A DNA stretch of 11,630 bases from an uncultured Solirubrobacterales bacterium (GTDB lineage: Bacteria; Actinomycetota; Thermoleophilia; Solirubrobacterales; 70-9), in assembly GCA_937910825.1 (NCBI GenBank), contig CALEMO010000069.1, forward strand, positions 1 through 11,630. The letters are read 5' to 3'. Position 1 is the stretch's first letter, and each line of letters begins with the position of its first letter. A program made the position numbers and the translations under genes. The notes beneath the pieces were generated by a model. That model made no database searches, had not been told where the DNA came from, and worked only from the letters and a program-made list of their open reading frames with translations. Below are positions 5,732 through 11,630 of the stretch, one piece after another.

Positions 5732-7455
5732 CAGATGACCTCCTCTGCGTTGAATTCCGATATGACCCGCTCCACGAACTCGTCTTCGCTGAGTGACTCG
5801 GATGTTTTGGCCAAACTCACCTCGGCATCCGCCTCAATTGAGACGTAGGCCGGCATCAGGCGCTCGCCGGTCACAGTCAACAGGGCCTCGACAAGCAGTG
5901 CCACCCGGTCGGGTTTCTCTGCGTTTCGCCGGTTGAAGGAAGACCCCGGCGGGAAGCCGACTTCGATCCGGCCGGGTTCGACCGAAGTCGGCCGGGTTCC
6001 TTCGAAATACGAGGCGGTCGGCCCTGATCCGGCAGCCCGGATCGCGTCGACGACGGCCGGCCAGACGGTGACCAGCCGTTCAAGGTCGAGCAGCACCGCA
6101 GGCTCCGGCGCAGTCTCAGGAGCCGACTCGGGTACGGGCTCTGGCGCGGGCACCGCCTCAGTTGCGGGCTCCGGTGCCGCCTCGGCAATGGCCGCAGGCA
6201 CGGGCACGGGCACGGGCACAATTCTCGCTTCAGGTTCGGTTCTCGCTTCAGGCTCGGTCGTCGCTTCGGGCTTTGGTGGCAGGGGCGGGGATGTCACCGG
6301 TACGGGTCCGCCGCGCTCGAGGCGCTCAATCCGCCTCAGCAGGCCTTCCGTTCCAGGATCGAGGTCGGGACGGGCCGCTTTCAGCAAGGCGACCTCGACT
6401 GCGAGACGCGCTTCGTCTCCGTCGCGGATCGTTGCCAGAGCATTCGCCAGCTCATCGATCGTGCGGATCAGGTTGGCCGGCCCGATCGCTGCTGCCTGGG
6501 CGTTGAGGCGTCCGCCATCGCTTGCGGTGACCGCAAAGGCCTCGGGGATCTCTCCGGTGGTCTGGGTGACCAGCAGTACTCGCAGATGTCCCAGCAGGTC
6601 ACGGGCGAACCTTGCCGGATCACGACCGCTGCGGGCCATCGTTTCGACCTGGCCGAGCACAGCCTTCGGGTCCCCGGCGACGATCGCATCGACCGTGCCG
6701 AAGAGCAGGTCCGCATCGGCGGCACCGAGCAACTCGAGCACGTCATCGAGCTCAATCTTCTTGCCACTGAATGCGACCAACTGATCAAGCGTGCCCAGCG
6801 CGTCGCGGAAGCTCCCGGATGCGGACCGGCTGATCATCGAAACCGCCGGCTGGTCGAGCTCGATCGATTCGGCGTCCGCGACCCGGTTGACGACTTCGGA
6901 AAGCATTTCGATCGAAGGACGCTGGAAATCGAAGCGCTGGCAGCGGTCGGCGATAGTCGGCATCACCTTGTGGGCCTCGGTGGTCGCGAGGATGAAGACC
7001 GTGTTCGGCGGCGGCTCTTCGAGGGTCTTCAGGAAGGCGTTCCAGGCTTCCTTGGTGAGCATGTGGGCCTCATCGAGGATGTAGACCTTCCAGCTGCCTG
7101 CGGTCGGTGCGAAAGCGACCCTGTCGCGCAGGCCACGGATGTCGTCGACCGATCGGTTGGAGGCAGCATCCATTTCAATCACGTCGACCGATGTGCCGGC
7201 GGCGATGGTCCGACAGGATTCGCAGACTCCGCAGGGAGTCACGGTGGGCCCGCCGTTCTCACAATTCAGTGAAGCAGCCAGGATCTTGGCGAGCGAGGTC
7301 TTGCCGGTGCCCCGGGAGCCGACGAAGAGGTACGCGTGGTGGATCTGGTCCCGTTCGATCGCGTTCGAGAGCGTTCTGACGACATGGCGCTGGCCGACCA
7401 CCTGATCAAAAGATCCGGGGCGGTGACGCCGGTATAGAGAGGTCGCTTCGCTCAT
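5731..7455 (-). CDS. dnaX: DNA polymerase III subunit gamma/tau (clamp loader ATPase)
   Basis: AAA+ subunit of the replicative clamp loader, which opens and loads the beta clamp. 574 aa. Walker A GSRGTGKT is at 46-53. A zinc module has Cys65, Cys75, Cys78 and Cys81. Walker B YILDEAH spans 125-131 and the sensor-1 region ATTEAHK 157-163. The arginine-finger motif reads DRC (170-172) rather than the usual SRC, and sensor 2 is SGSFRDAL (213-220). Domain III follows to about 360. A Pro/Glu/Ala-rich linker (about 384-453) joins a C-terminal domain of about 120 aa of the tau type. I see no A-rich slippery heptamer, so a frameshifted gamma product is not supported. The ATG at 7453-7455 lacks an SD. 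The gene leads the operon with ybaB and recR, each overlapping the next. Confidence 0.96.
   Translation of the reverse strand: MSEATSLYRRHRPGSFDQVVGQRHVVRTLSNAIERDQIHHAYLFVGSRGTGKTSLAKILAASLNCENGGPTVTPCGVCESCRTIAAGTSVDVIEMDAASNRSVDDIRGLRDRVAFAPTAGSWKVYILDEAHMLTKEAWNAFLKTLEEPPPNTVFILATTEAHKVMPTIADRCQRFDFQRPSIEMLSEVVNRVADAESIELDQPAVSMISRSASGSFRDALGTLDQLVAFSGKKIELDDVLELLGAADADLLFGTVDAIVAGDPKAVLGQVETMARSGRDPARFARDLLGHLRVLLVTQTTGEIPEAFAVTASDGGRLNAQAAAIGPANLIRTIDELANALATIRDGDEARLAVEVALLKAARPDLDPGTEGLLRRIERLERGGPVPVTSPPLPPKPEATTEPEARTEPEARIVPVPVPVPAAIAEAAPEPATEAVPAPEPVPESAPETAPEPAVLLDLERLVTVWPAVVDAIRAAGSGPTASYFEGTRPTSVEPGRIEVGFPPGSSFNRRNAEKPDRVALLVEALLTVTGERLMPAYVSIEADAEVSLAKTSESLSEDEFVERVISEFNAEEVI
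5738..5744 (-). promoter_or_regulatory. Strong Shine-Dalgarno site for ybaB inside the dnaX 3' end
   Basis: On the minus strand GAGGAGG ends 6 nt before the ybaB ATG. It secures the ybaB start and shows that this genome uses SD-led initiation for internal operon genes. Confidence 0.75.
6097..6306 (-). repeat. Low-complexity Pro-Glu-Ala linker of DnaX with short tandem repeats
   Basis: The linker contains two repeat types. One is a 6-nt unit (GGGCAC on the plus strand, about 6198-6219) that encodes Val-Pro pairs. The other is an 18-nt unit in three copies (6222-6239, 6240-6257, 6258-6275; the third is diverged) that encodes a Glu-Pro-Glu-Ala-type hexapeptide. Both keep the frame, so they change only linker length. 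Confidence 0.75.
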
Positions 7456-7469
7456 CGGGGCAGACGTTC

Positions 7470-7475
7470 AGTCTA
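7470..7475 (-). promoter_or_regulatory. Putative dnaX -10 hexamer
   Basis: TAGACT on the minus strand (TANNNT) lies 14 nt upstream of the dnaX ATG, which predicts a leader of about 7-8 nt. No convincing -35. It sits in the 54-bp gap shared with the divergent glycosyltransferase gene. Confidence 0.35.
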
Positions 7476-7509
7476 GCCGTACCGACCGACGACCCCCGTT
7501 CACGAAACA

Positions 7510-9042
7510 ATGAGCGGAATGCAGGAATCGAGTCGACTTCGCACTTGGGCCACGCCGCTGGCTTTCATCGCCGGAATCTCGGCGATCCTGCTCGCGATTT
7601 TCCCTACCGGATTCCCCAATTACGACACGATCTACTACCTGCTCTGGGGCCGCGAGATCTTCGAAGGCATGAGCCCGGACTACGGGGCACCCCTGGCCCC
7701 GACCCCCCATCCGCTCTATGACTTGCTCGGGGCGATCCTGGCCCCGCTGGGTGACGGTGCGATCACGGTGGCGGTCGTACTCGCTTACGTCAGCCTCGGT
7801 CTGCTTGCCTGGCTCGTTTACAGGCTCGGCAGCGCCTGGTTTGACCGCCCGATCGGATGGGTAGCCGCCTTCCTTACGATGACCAGCGCTCCCGTTCTGA
7901 GCAACGGCCTGCGTGCCTACATTGACATCCCCTACATGGTGCTCTGCCTGGCGGCTCTGCTGATCGAGACCAGAAGGTCCCGCGCGGGCTGGCCGGTGCT
8001 GATGCTGCTTGGCCTGGCCGGACTGCTGCGGCCGGAAGCCTGGCTTTTCGCCGGCTTCTATTTCCTCTACCTGGCCCTTGAGCCCACACCGCCGAAGGAT
8101 GGAAGCCGGATACCCGGTCTGAAGCTGCGTGGCGACGGAATCGACCGCAACCTCGTGCTGATGGCCATCCTGGCTGTTGCCGGACCGGTGATCTGGGTGA
8201 TGTTCGACCTGATCACGACCGGCAACGCCCTCTACTCGTTCACCGGAACCCGCGAGACCGTCGACACTCTCGAGCGCGACACCGGACCGGTCGACGTGAT
8301 CCTGTTCGGCCCACGTCGCCTCGGTGAGGTCCTCCAGTGGCCGGGCATGGTTGGAGCCTTCGCGGGAATCGTGCTCTGCCTCGGCACGATGCGCAAGCGG
8401 GTCACCCTAGGTGTCACCGCCGCTGTGCTGGCCTTGATCGCTTTCGCCCTGATGGGCGCCTCCGGCCTCGCGATCATCCCGCGTTACACGATGCTCGCCG
8501 CGTCGATCCTCGCCATCTTCGCTGCGGCCTCAGTGCTCGGCTGGCGCTTGCTGCCCGAAAGACACCGCTGGCGACGGCCGTGGCAGGTGCTGGCGGTGCT
8601 GGTCGTCCTGCTCTATCTGGTCTGGCTGCCAAACCAATACGACCTGCTGAGCAAGGTCGAGCGCGACCTCAGCAACCAGAGCCTGGTCGAGCGCGACCTC
8701 GAAGCTCTGGTCGACGACGGCGCCTTCAGGGCACCGAGTGACCTGGACCCCGAAGGCACAAGCGTCAAAGACTGCCTGCCGATTTCAGTGCCGAACCACC
8801 GGGCCGTACCGCGCCTGGCCTTCTGGCTCGACATCCGTCCCTCTGATGTGGTCAGCGTCGCCGCCGCTGACGAGCAGCCGCAGTCCGGGTTCTTCCTCGC
8901 TCCGGCGCGCGATTTCACCGTGGAAAACTTCATTCTCGACCCGGGCGAACCGGGCCGGGCGGCAACCGAGCTACCCCCAGGCTTCAGTCTGGTCGCAGAA
9001 AACCGCTCCTGGAAGCTCTATACGAGCTGTCTGGCCGGCTGA
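7510..9042 (+). CDS. Polytopic membrane protein, probable GT-C-fold glycosyltransferase (GT39/ArnT-like)
   Basis: 510-aa membrane protein with roughly ten hydrophobic helices in the first 375 residues and a hydrophilic C-terminal domain of about 135 aa. GT-C enzymes use a polyprenyl-phosphate sugar and carry an acidic residue in the first extracytoplasmic loop. Here the first helix (15-31) is followed by FPNYDTIYYLLWGREIFEG with Asp39, and then APTPHPLYDLLG (63-74), a His-Pro element typical of such proteins. SNGLRAYIDIPY (131-142) and LLRPEAWLF (172-180) also match this group. The acceptor and donor are unknown; lipid, protein or cell-wall glycan are all possible. ATG at 7510 has no SD; Met4 at 7519 is an alternative. 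Near 8655-8700 a 16-nt sequence is repeated at 30-bp spacing, giving two VERDL pentapeptides. Confidence 0.72.
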   Translation: MSGMQESSRLRTWATPLAFIAGISAILLAIFPTGFPNYDTIYYLLWGREIFEGMSPDYGAPLAPTPHPLYDLLGAILAPLGDGAITVAVVLAYVSLGLLAWLVYRLGSAWFDRPIGWVAAFLTMTSAPVLSNGLRAYIDIPYMVLCLAALLIETRRSRAGWPVLMLLGLAGLLRPEAWLFAGFYFLYLALEPTPPKDGSRIPGLKLRGDGIDRNLVLMAILAVAGPVIWVMFDLITTGNALYSFTGTRETVDTLERDTGPVDVILFGPRRLGEVLQWPGMVGAFAGIVLCLGTMRKRVTLGVTAAVLALIAFALMGASGLAIIPRYTMLAASILAIFAAASVLGWRLLPERHRWRRPWQVLAVLVVLLYLVWLPNQYDLLSKVERDLSNQSLVERDLEALVDDGAFRAPSDLDPEGTSVKDCLPISVPNHRAVPRLAFWLDIRPSDVVSVAAADEQPQSGFFLAPARDFTVENFILDPGEPGRAATELPPGFSLVAENRSWKLYTSCLAG

Positions 9043-9059
9043 GTCCCGCTCGGTAACGC

Positions 9060-9109
9060 CCGATGCGTCCCGGCCTGCGACCTGGAGGCCGAAACCGGGG
9101 CGGCATCGG
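9060..9109. terminator. Possible bidirectional stem-loop between convergent genes
   Basis: CCGATGC (9060-9066) pairs with GCATCGG (9103-9109), and inside it CCCGG (9069-9073) with CCGGG (9095-9099). It fills most of the 72-bp gap between the glycosyltransferase stop and the ytoQ stop. There is no T-run, so intrinsic termination is not assured. Confidence 0.35.
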
Positions 9110-9114
9110 CAGGT

Positions 9115-9567
9115 TCAGGCCAGCTCGCCGCTGATCACGTATCGAAGGACGGCCGCCACCTGCTGCGGCGTACGCGCCGTGGCCCTGGCTGCGCCATCGA
9201 CTTCCTTCAGGGCATGGTCGAACTCGGAGTCGTGCTGGGTGATCACCGGCTTGCCCATCGCTGAGGCGTAGCCGGCGTCGAATGCCGCGTTCCACTGGCG
9301 GTACTTGTCACCGAAACGCACGACGACGACATCCGCATCGGCGATCAGGGTCTGGGTCCGGATCGAGTTAACCCCGGCGCCCTTGTGGTCCGCCCAGAAC
9401 TTTTCCTCCTCCTCGCCCAAGGTGCCGGTGCCCGCGGCGTCGGAGGCCGGGTGGTCGGTGACTGGAGCAGTGAATCGGACCGGCAAACCCTCGCAGGCTG
9501 CCTCCACCTCCCCCCGCCAATCGGAGTGGATCTCGCCGGCCATGTAGACGTTCCATTCGCGTGTCAT
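9115..9567 (-). CDS. ytoQ: YtoQ family protein
   Basis: 150-aa soluble protein matching Bacillus YtoQ in size and motifs. The N-terminus reads WNVYMAGEIHSDWR (5-18), and the C-terminal half has NSIRTQTLIADADVVVVRFG (67-86), DKYRQWNAAFDAGYASAMGK (87-106) and PVI. The pattern of an acidic, possibly substrate-holding loop followed by an A..DAGYA..GKP element recalls nucleoside 2-deoxyribosyltransferase-like folds, but no reaction is established as far as I know. The frame stays open 15 codons further upstream to 9612, but those codons lie in the SRP RNA, and homology starts at the ATG at 9565-9567. That ATG has no SD and lies 6 nt after TATATT, suggesting a leaderless mRNA. It ends convergently with the glycosyltransferase gene. 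Confidence 0.85.
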   Translation of the reverse strand: MTREWNVYMAGEIHSDWRGEVEAACEGLPVRFTAPVTDHPASDAAGTGTLGEEEEKFWADHKGAGVNSIRTQTLIADADVVVVRFGDKYRQWNAAFDAGYASAMGKPVITQHDSEFDHALKEVDGAARATARTPQQVAAVLRYVISGELA

Positions 9568-9573
9568 TGAACA

Positions 9574-9579
9574 AATATA
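9574..9579 (-). promoter_or_regulatory. Putative -10 hexamer for leaderless ytoQ
   Basis: TATATT on the minus strand lies 6 nt before the ytoQ ATG and directly after the SRP RNA 3' stem. The same A/T-rich patch could instead mark SRP RNA termination or processing. Confidence 0.45.
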
Positions 9580-9580
9580 T

Positions 9581-9851
9581 GGACCGTGCATCCGTCTTCG
9601 AAACGAGGCCACCGGGCGTATCCATCAAGTTCGGCTCAAGTAAGGCTGACCCGCGGCACCCGTAGTTTCCGCTTAAGGCTGCTTCCTTCCGGATCTGACC
9701 TGATTCACGGGCTTGCGTCGCGCGGGACCTGACCGTCAACGCCTCCCTTGGTGTACTGACCCCAGTGGTCAGACCCTCAGAACGGAATTCGGCCTTGCTA
9801 AAGCGGATTGCAAGTGACAAGGCACCGCTACCTCCCCGCCTAGCACGGTCC
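9581..9851 (-). ncRNA. ffs: Signal recognition particle RNA, large (Alu-domain) bacterial type
   Basis: RNA component of SRP, which binds Ffh and targets membrane proteins to FtsY and SecYEG. The S-domain hairpin is unmistakable on the minus strand at 9677-9701: AGGTCAGATCCGGAAGGAAG followed by CAGCC, with the GGAA tetraloop and the Ffh-binding internal loop. The 5' part reads GTGCTAGGCGGGGAGGTAGC, then GGTGCC and AATCCGCTTTAGCAAGG, the Alu-domain signature also seen in the B. subtilis scRNA. The ends pair perfectly (GGACCGTGC at 9843-9851 with GCACGGTCC at 9581-9589), which sets the length near 271 nt. It is therefore the long form, not the roughly 110-nt 4.5S type. A TATAAAGT box lies just upstream. 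It abuts ytoQ by 13 nt and is divergent from the L,D-transpeptidase gene. Ends are accurate to a few bases. Confidence 0.95.
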
Positions 9852-9858
9852 GATCCGA

Positions 9859-9866
9859 ACTTTATA
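9859..9866 (-). promoter_or_regulatory. Putative SRP RNA promoter -10 element
   Basis: TATAAAGT on the minus strand contains TAAAGT (TANNNT), whose last base is 7 nt before the paired 5' end of the RNA at 9851. This spacing fits a transcription start at or near G9851. No clear -35 was found. Confidence 0.5.
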
Positions 9867-9899
9867 GACCTTTACCCTGAAGCGAGCGTGTCGTAGCGG

Positions 9900-9905
9900 T
9901 AGCCT
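9900..9905 (+). promoter_or_regulatory. Putative -10 hexamer for a leaderless L,D-transpeptidase mRNA
   Basis: TAGCCT (TANNNT) is 5 nt before the TTG start at 9911, with no SD between. It is a weak, GC-containing hexamer and is supported mainly by the same spacing at other genes in this window. Confidence 0.3.
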
Positions 9906-9910
9906 CTGCG

Positions 9911-10627
9911 TTGACCTTGCATTCAAACCAGAAAGTATCCGGTCGCATCCACCCGATCGTGAGCGGCCTGTTGGTCAGTCTCGCCCTGGCGCTTTTCTGC
10001 CTTTCGGCCGGTGCCCTGCCGGCCGGGGCTGCGAAAATCGTTCGACCGCTGCTCTGGAAAACCACCACCCATACGTCGCCGGCCGGTCCCGCTAACGGCA
10101 AGATCACTGCCTTGACCCGATCAGGCATGACCAGCGGCTTCATGGTGCTTCAGCGAACTGAGGCCGAGGCTGGTCAATGGCTCCTTATCCGGATCGGCGA
10201 ACGCCCCAATCACCGCAGTGCCTGGGTCCCCGCCGACAAGGTTCGCTCAATCCGGGCCAAGACCAGGATTGTTATCTCCATCGCCAATCGGAAGATGTTC
10301 CTGATTATCGGTGGAAAGAAGGCCTGGGCCGCCCCGGTGGTTGTCGGCAAGGCTTCAACCCCCACCCCGCGCGGCCTCTTCGCAGTTCATGATTTCTATC
10401 GGGTCAAAGATGAGATGCGCCCCTGGATTATTGAGACAACTGCGCATTCGGAGGCCCTTCGCACCTTCCTCGGCGGGCCGGCCAGAGTCGCTATTCATGG
10501 TCGTCGGGGTCAACTGCGCGTTCCCTGGGGCTCCGCCGCGTCAAACGGATGCATCAGGGCACCCGGATGGGCCCTGCATTCGATCAAGAAACGGGCCCCG
10601 GTCGGCACGCCGATACAAGTCCGCTGA
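9911..10627 (+). CDS. Secreted L,D-transpeptidase (YkuD domain)
   Basis: Envelope enzyme that forms 3-3 peptide cross-links or attaches groups to peptidoglycan through an active-site Cys. 238 aa. The N-terminus has basic residues, a hydrophobic helix at about 17-36 and an ALPAGAA cleavage region near residue 41, so it is exported. A small domain (about 60-115) containing WLLIRIGERPNHRSAWVPAD resembles an SH3-like fold. The YkuD domain runs from about 117 to 237, with IHG (195-197) and the catalytic signature SNGCIR (211-216), Cys214 and His196. TTG at 9911 is chosen because it keeps the positive signal-peptide N-region; GTG at 9959 would remove it. It is divergent from the SRP RNA, and its TGA directly abuts the stop of the opposite hydrolase gene. 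Confidence 0.93.
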   Translation: MTLHSNQKVSGRIHPIVSGLLVSLALALFCLSAGALPAGAAKIVRPLLWKTTTHTSPAGPANGKITALTRSGMTSGFMVLQRTEAEAGQWLLIRIGERPNHRSAWVPADKVRSIRAKTRIVISIANRKMFLIIGGKKAWAAPVVVGKASTPTPRGLFAVHDFYRVKDEMRPWIIETTAHSEALRTFLGGPARVAIHGRRGQLRVPWGSAASNGCIRAPGWALHSIKKRAPVGTPIQVR

Positions 10628-11630
10628 CTACTTGAAAAAACCGGCCATGACGTCGGCCAAATCCTGGGAAAAGGGATAGCTGATGTCCTGGCGGGCGGAG
10701 ATAGCCAGGGGGTCCGCGGCGCCGATGTCGCGTAGAACGTGGATCATTTCCGGAATCACTTCGAACCTGGCGAGGCCCGGTTCAAAAGCCTCGGCCAGGG
10801 GCTTTACAATCGAGCACGGCGTGCTGATGTCTTTGGTGCCACAGGTCACGAGAACCTGGGTCGGTGGCGAAACCCTCGCGGCAAGTTCGAGCGGGTCGTA
10901 CCTGTCCTCGCTCCCCCGAAGGATTCTGGTCTGGGGTTCGTAGGCGTAATGCTCAATTGCCGCCTGAAGTGCTTCCGCTGCTCCCCCCGGCTGGCTCAAA
11001 GGCCGAGTCGGTGAAGAAAATTGCTCACCTTTGCGCAACTCCCTGATTCCCCGGGAAAGCCACTCACCCAATGCAGCCGCTTCAGCGCCGCTGATCAGAC
11101 CGCCCTTTGCGGCTGCGCTTATCTGCTCCGCGAGCTGGCTGCGAATCAGACTCAGAATCGGGACCGGAAGTGGTTCGATCAGAGCCAGGCGCTCCGGGGC
11201 CGGAGCAGGACCCGGGTCATCAGCTACGGCCAGAGCAATCATTCCGCCTTCGCTGTGTCCTGCAAGAGCAAGTCGCTGCGAATCCACGCCGGGCTGCTTG
11301 GCAAGAAAGGCAAGTGCGTCCTGCGCCTCGCGCAGGAGTGAATCTTCAAAGGAGAGTTTTCCCGCCTGGCTTTCCGTGTAGGGACCCCATTCGGTTTTGC
11401 CTGAACCAAGCTTGTCGTATCTCAACGACGCATAGCCCGCCTCTGCCAGTCGGTCGGCAATCCAGGGATACATATCCATTTTTACGTCAGGGAGATCGGA
11501 GACGTTACCGTCGCGGTCCACGGGCCCGCTGCCAGCGATAATTACCGCGGCAGGGGTTTCGGCGTTGGCATCCAGAGGCGCACGGAGACTGGCGTAAATA
11601 GTTACTCCGCGGCTCCTGAAAGTGACCTCC
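10628..11630 (-). CDS. Alpha/beta hydrolase, N-terminus outside window
   Basis: Serine hydrolase of the alpha/beta fold, similar to bacterial dienelactone hydrolase/serine aminopeptidase-like (PF12146-type) proteins. The natural substrate is unknown. About 334 residues are visible, and the frame is open to the window edge. GTG at 11519-11521 is not the start, because upstream codons encode the strand ETPAAVIIAGSGPVDRDGN, which includes the probable oxyanion loop. Other motifs are LRYDKLGSGKT, the nucleophile elbow LALAGHSEGG (Ser codon at 11252-11254), the acid region TCGTKDIST and the catalytic His in PEMIHVLRD. A helical cap of about 110 residues lies between the nucleophile and the acid. 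The TAG stop at 10628-10630 touches the L,D-transpeptidase stop with no gap. Confidence 0.88.
   Translation of the reverse strand, partial: EVTFRSRGVTIYASLRAPLDANAETPAAVIIAGSGPVDRDGNVSDLPDVKMDMYPWIADRLAEAGYASLRYDKLGSGKTEWGPYTESQAGKLSFEDSLLREAQDALAFLAKQPGVDSQRLALAGHSEGGMIALAVADDPGPAPAPERLALIEPLPVPILSLIRSQLAEQISAAAKGGLISGAEAAALGEWLSRGIRELRKGEQFSSPTRPLSQPGGAAEALQAAIEHYAYEPQTRILRGSEDRYDPLELAARVSPPTQVLVTCGTKDISTPCSIVKPLAEAFEPGLARFEVIPEMIHVLRDIGAADPLAISARQDISYPFSQDLADVMAGFFK

Noticed and set aside
5933..6784. A 283-codon plus-strand frame rich in Gly/Ala/Ser opposite dnaX
   Set aside because: The repetitive composition mirrors the dnaX linker repeats read on the other strand. No domain, signal or RBS supports it.
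5731..7455. Programmed ribosomal frameshift in dnaX making a short gamma product
   Set aside because: No A-AAA-AAG-like slippery heptamer with a following stem-loop was seen; the one AAGAAG stretch is not a slippery site.
9368..9820. A 150-codon minus-strand frame across the SRP RNA and ytoQ
   Set aside because: It covers the structural RNA and then runs in a different frame over ytoQ; no homology was recognised.
10635..10658. GGCC/GGCC hairpin plus T6 on the minus strand as a terminator for the hydrolase gene
   Set aside because: The stem is only 4 bp and the T-run lies before the stop codon, encoding Phe-Phe, so it would end the mRNA inside the coding region.
1..11630. Mobile element, phage, CRISPR, toxin-antitoxin or biosynthetic gene cluster
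   Set aside because: No transposase, integrase, regularly spaced repeats, small paired toxin/antitoxin genes or modular biosynthetic genes are visible. The gene content is core and codon use looks uniform.

Overview
The window is GC-rich, uses GTG and TTG start codons, and carries almost only conserved housekeeping genes. The order dnaX - ybaB - recR, with lysC - asd further along the same strand and an SRP RNA gene nearby, resembles the mycobacterial/actinobacterial arrangement. The SRP RNA is the large, Alu-domain type (about 271 nt). High GC, actinobacterial gene order and a large SRP RNA together suggest Actinomycetota, possibly the deep-branching Thermoleophilia (Solirubrobacterales). 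That placement is an inference, not something the sequence proves.

Layout. 1-1344 (+): the C-terminal part of an ArsB/SLC13-type permease, followed by a two-CBS-domain protein, probably one operon. 1345-1475: an intergenic gap almost filled by a long imperfect inverted repeat. 1476-3796 (-): the lysC-asd operon, which makes aspartate semialdehyde for lysine, threonine, methionine and diaminopimelate. 3893-4777 (+): a TesB-like double-hotdog thioesterase. 4770-7455 (-): dnaX-ybaB-recR, three genes joined by 1-nt and 4-nt overlaps (clamp-loader subunit, nucleoid-associated protein, recombination mediator). 7510-9042 (+): a polytopic GT-C-type glycosyltransferase-like membrane protein. 9115-9567 (-): a YtoQ-family protein. 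9581-9851 (-): the SRP RNA. 9911-10627 (+): a secreted L,D-transpeptidase. 10628-11630 (-): an alpha/beta hydrolase running off the window end.

The genes serve separate core processes: DNA replication and repair, aspartate-family amino acid synthesis, protein targeting (SRP), and envelope building (L,D-transpeptidase, glycosyltransferase). Diaminopimelate from the lysC-asd pathway is a peptidoglycan precursor, and L,D-transpeptidases act on peptidoglycan.

Expression signals follow a pattern. Several genes that open a transcription unit (lysC, ytoQ, the thioesterase, the L,D-transpeptidase) lack a Shine-Dalgarno sequence and have a TANNNT-like hexamer 5-6 nt before the start codon, as expected for leaderless transcripts. 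Two internal operon genes (the CBS gene and ybaB) have clear GGAGG ribosome binding sites. I found no mobile element, CRISPR array, phage gene or tRNA. I see no clearly new multi-gene system. The points most worth a second look are the large SRP RNA abutting ytoQ, the internal start in lysC, the leaderless pattern and the 1349-1472 inverted repeat.
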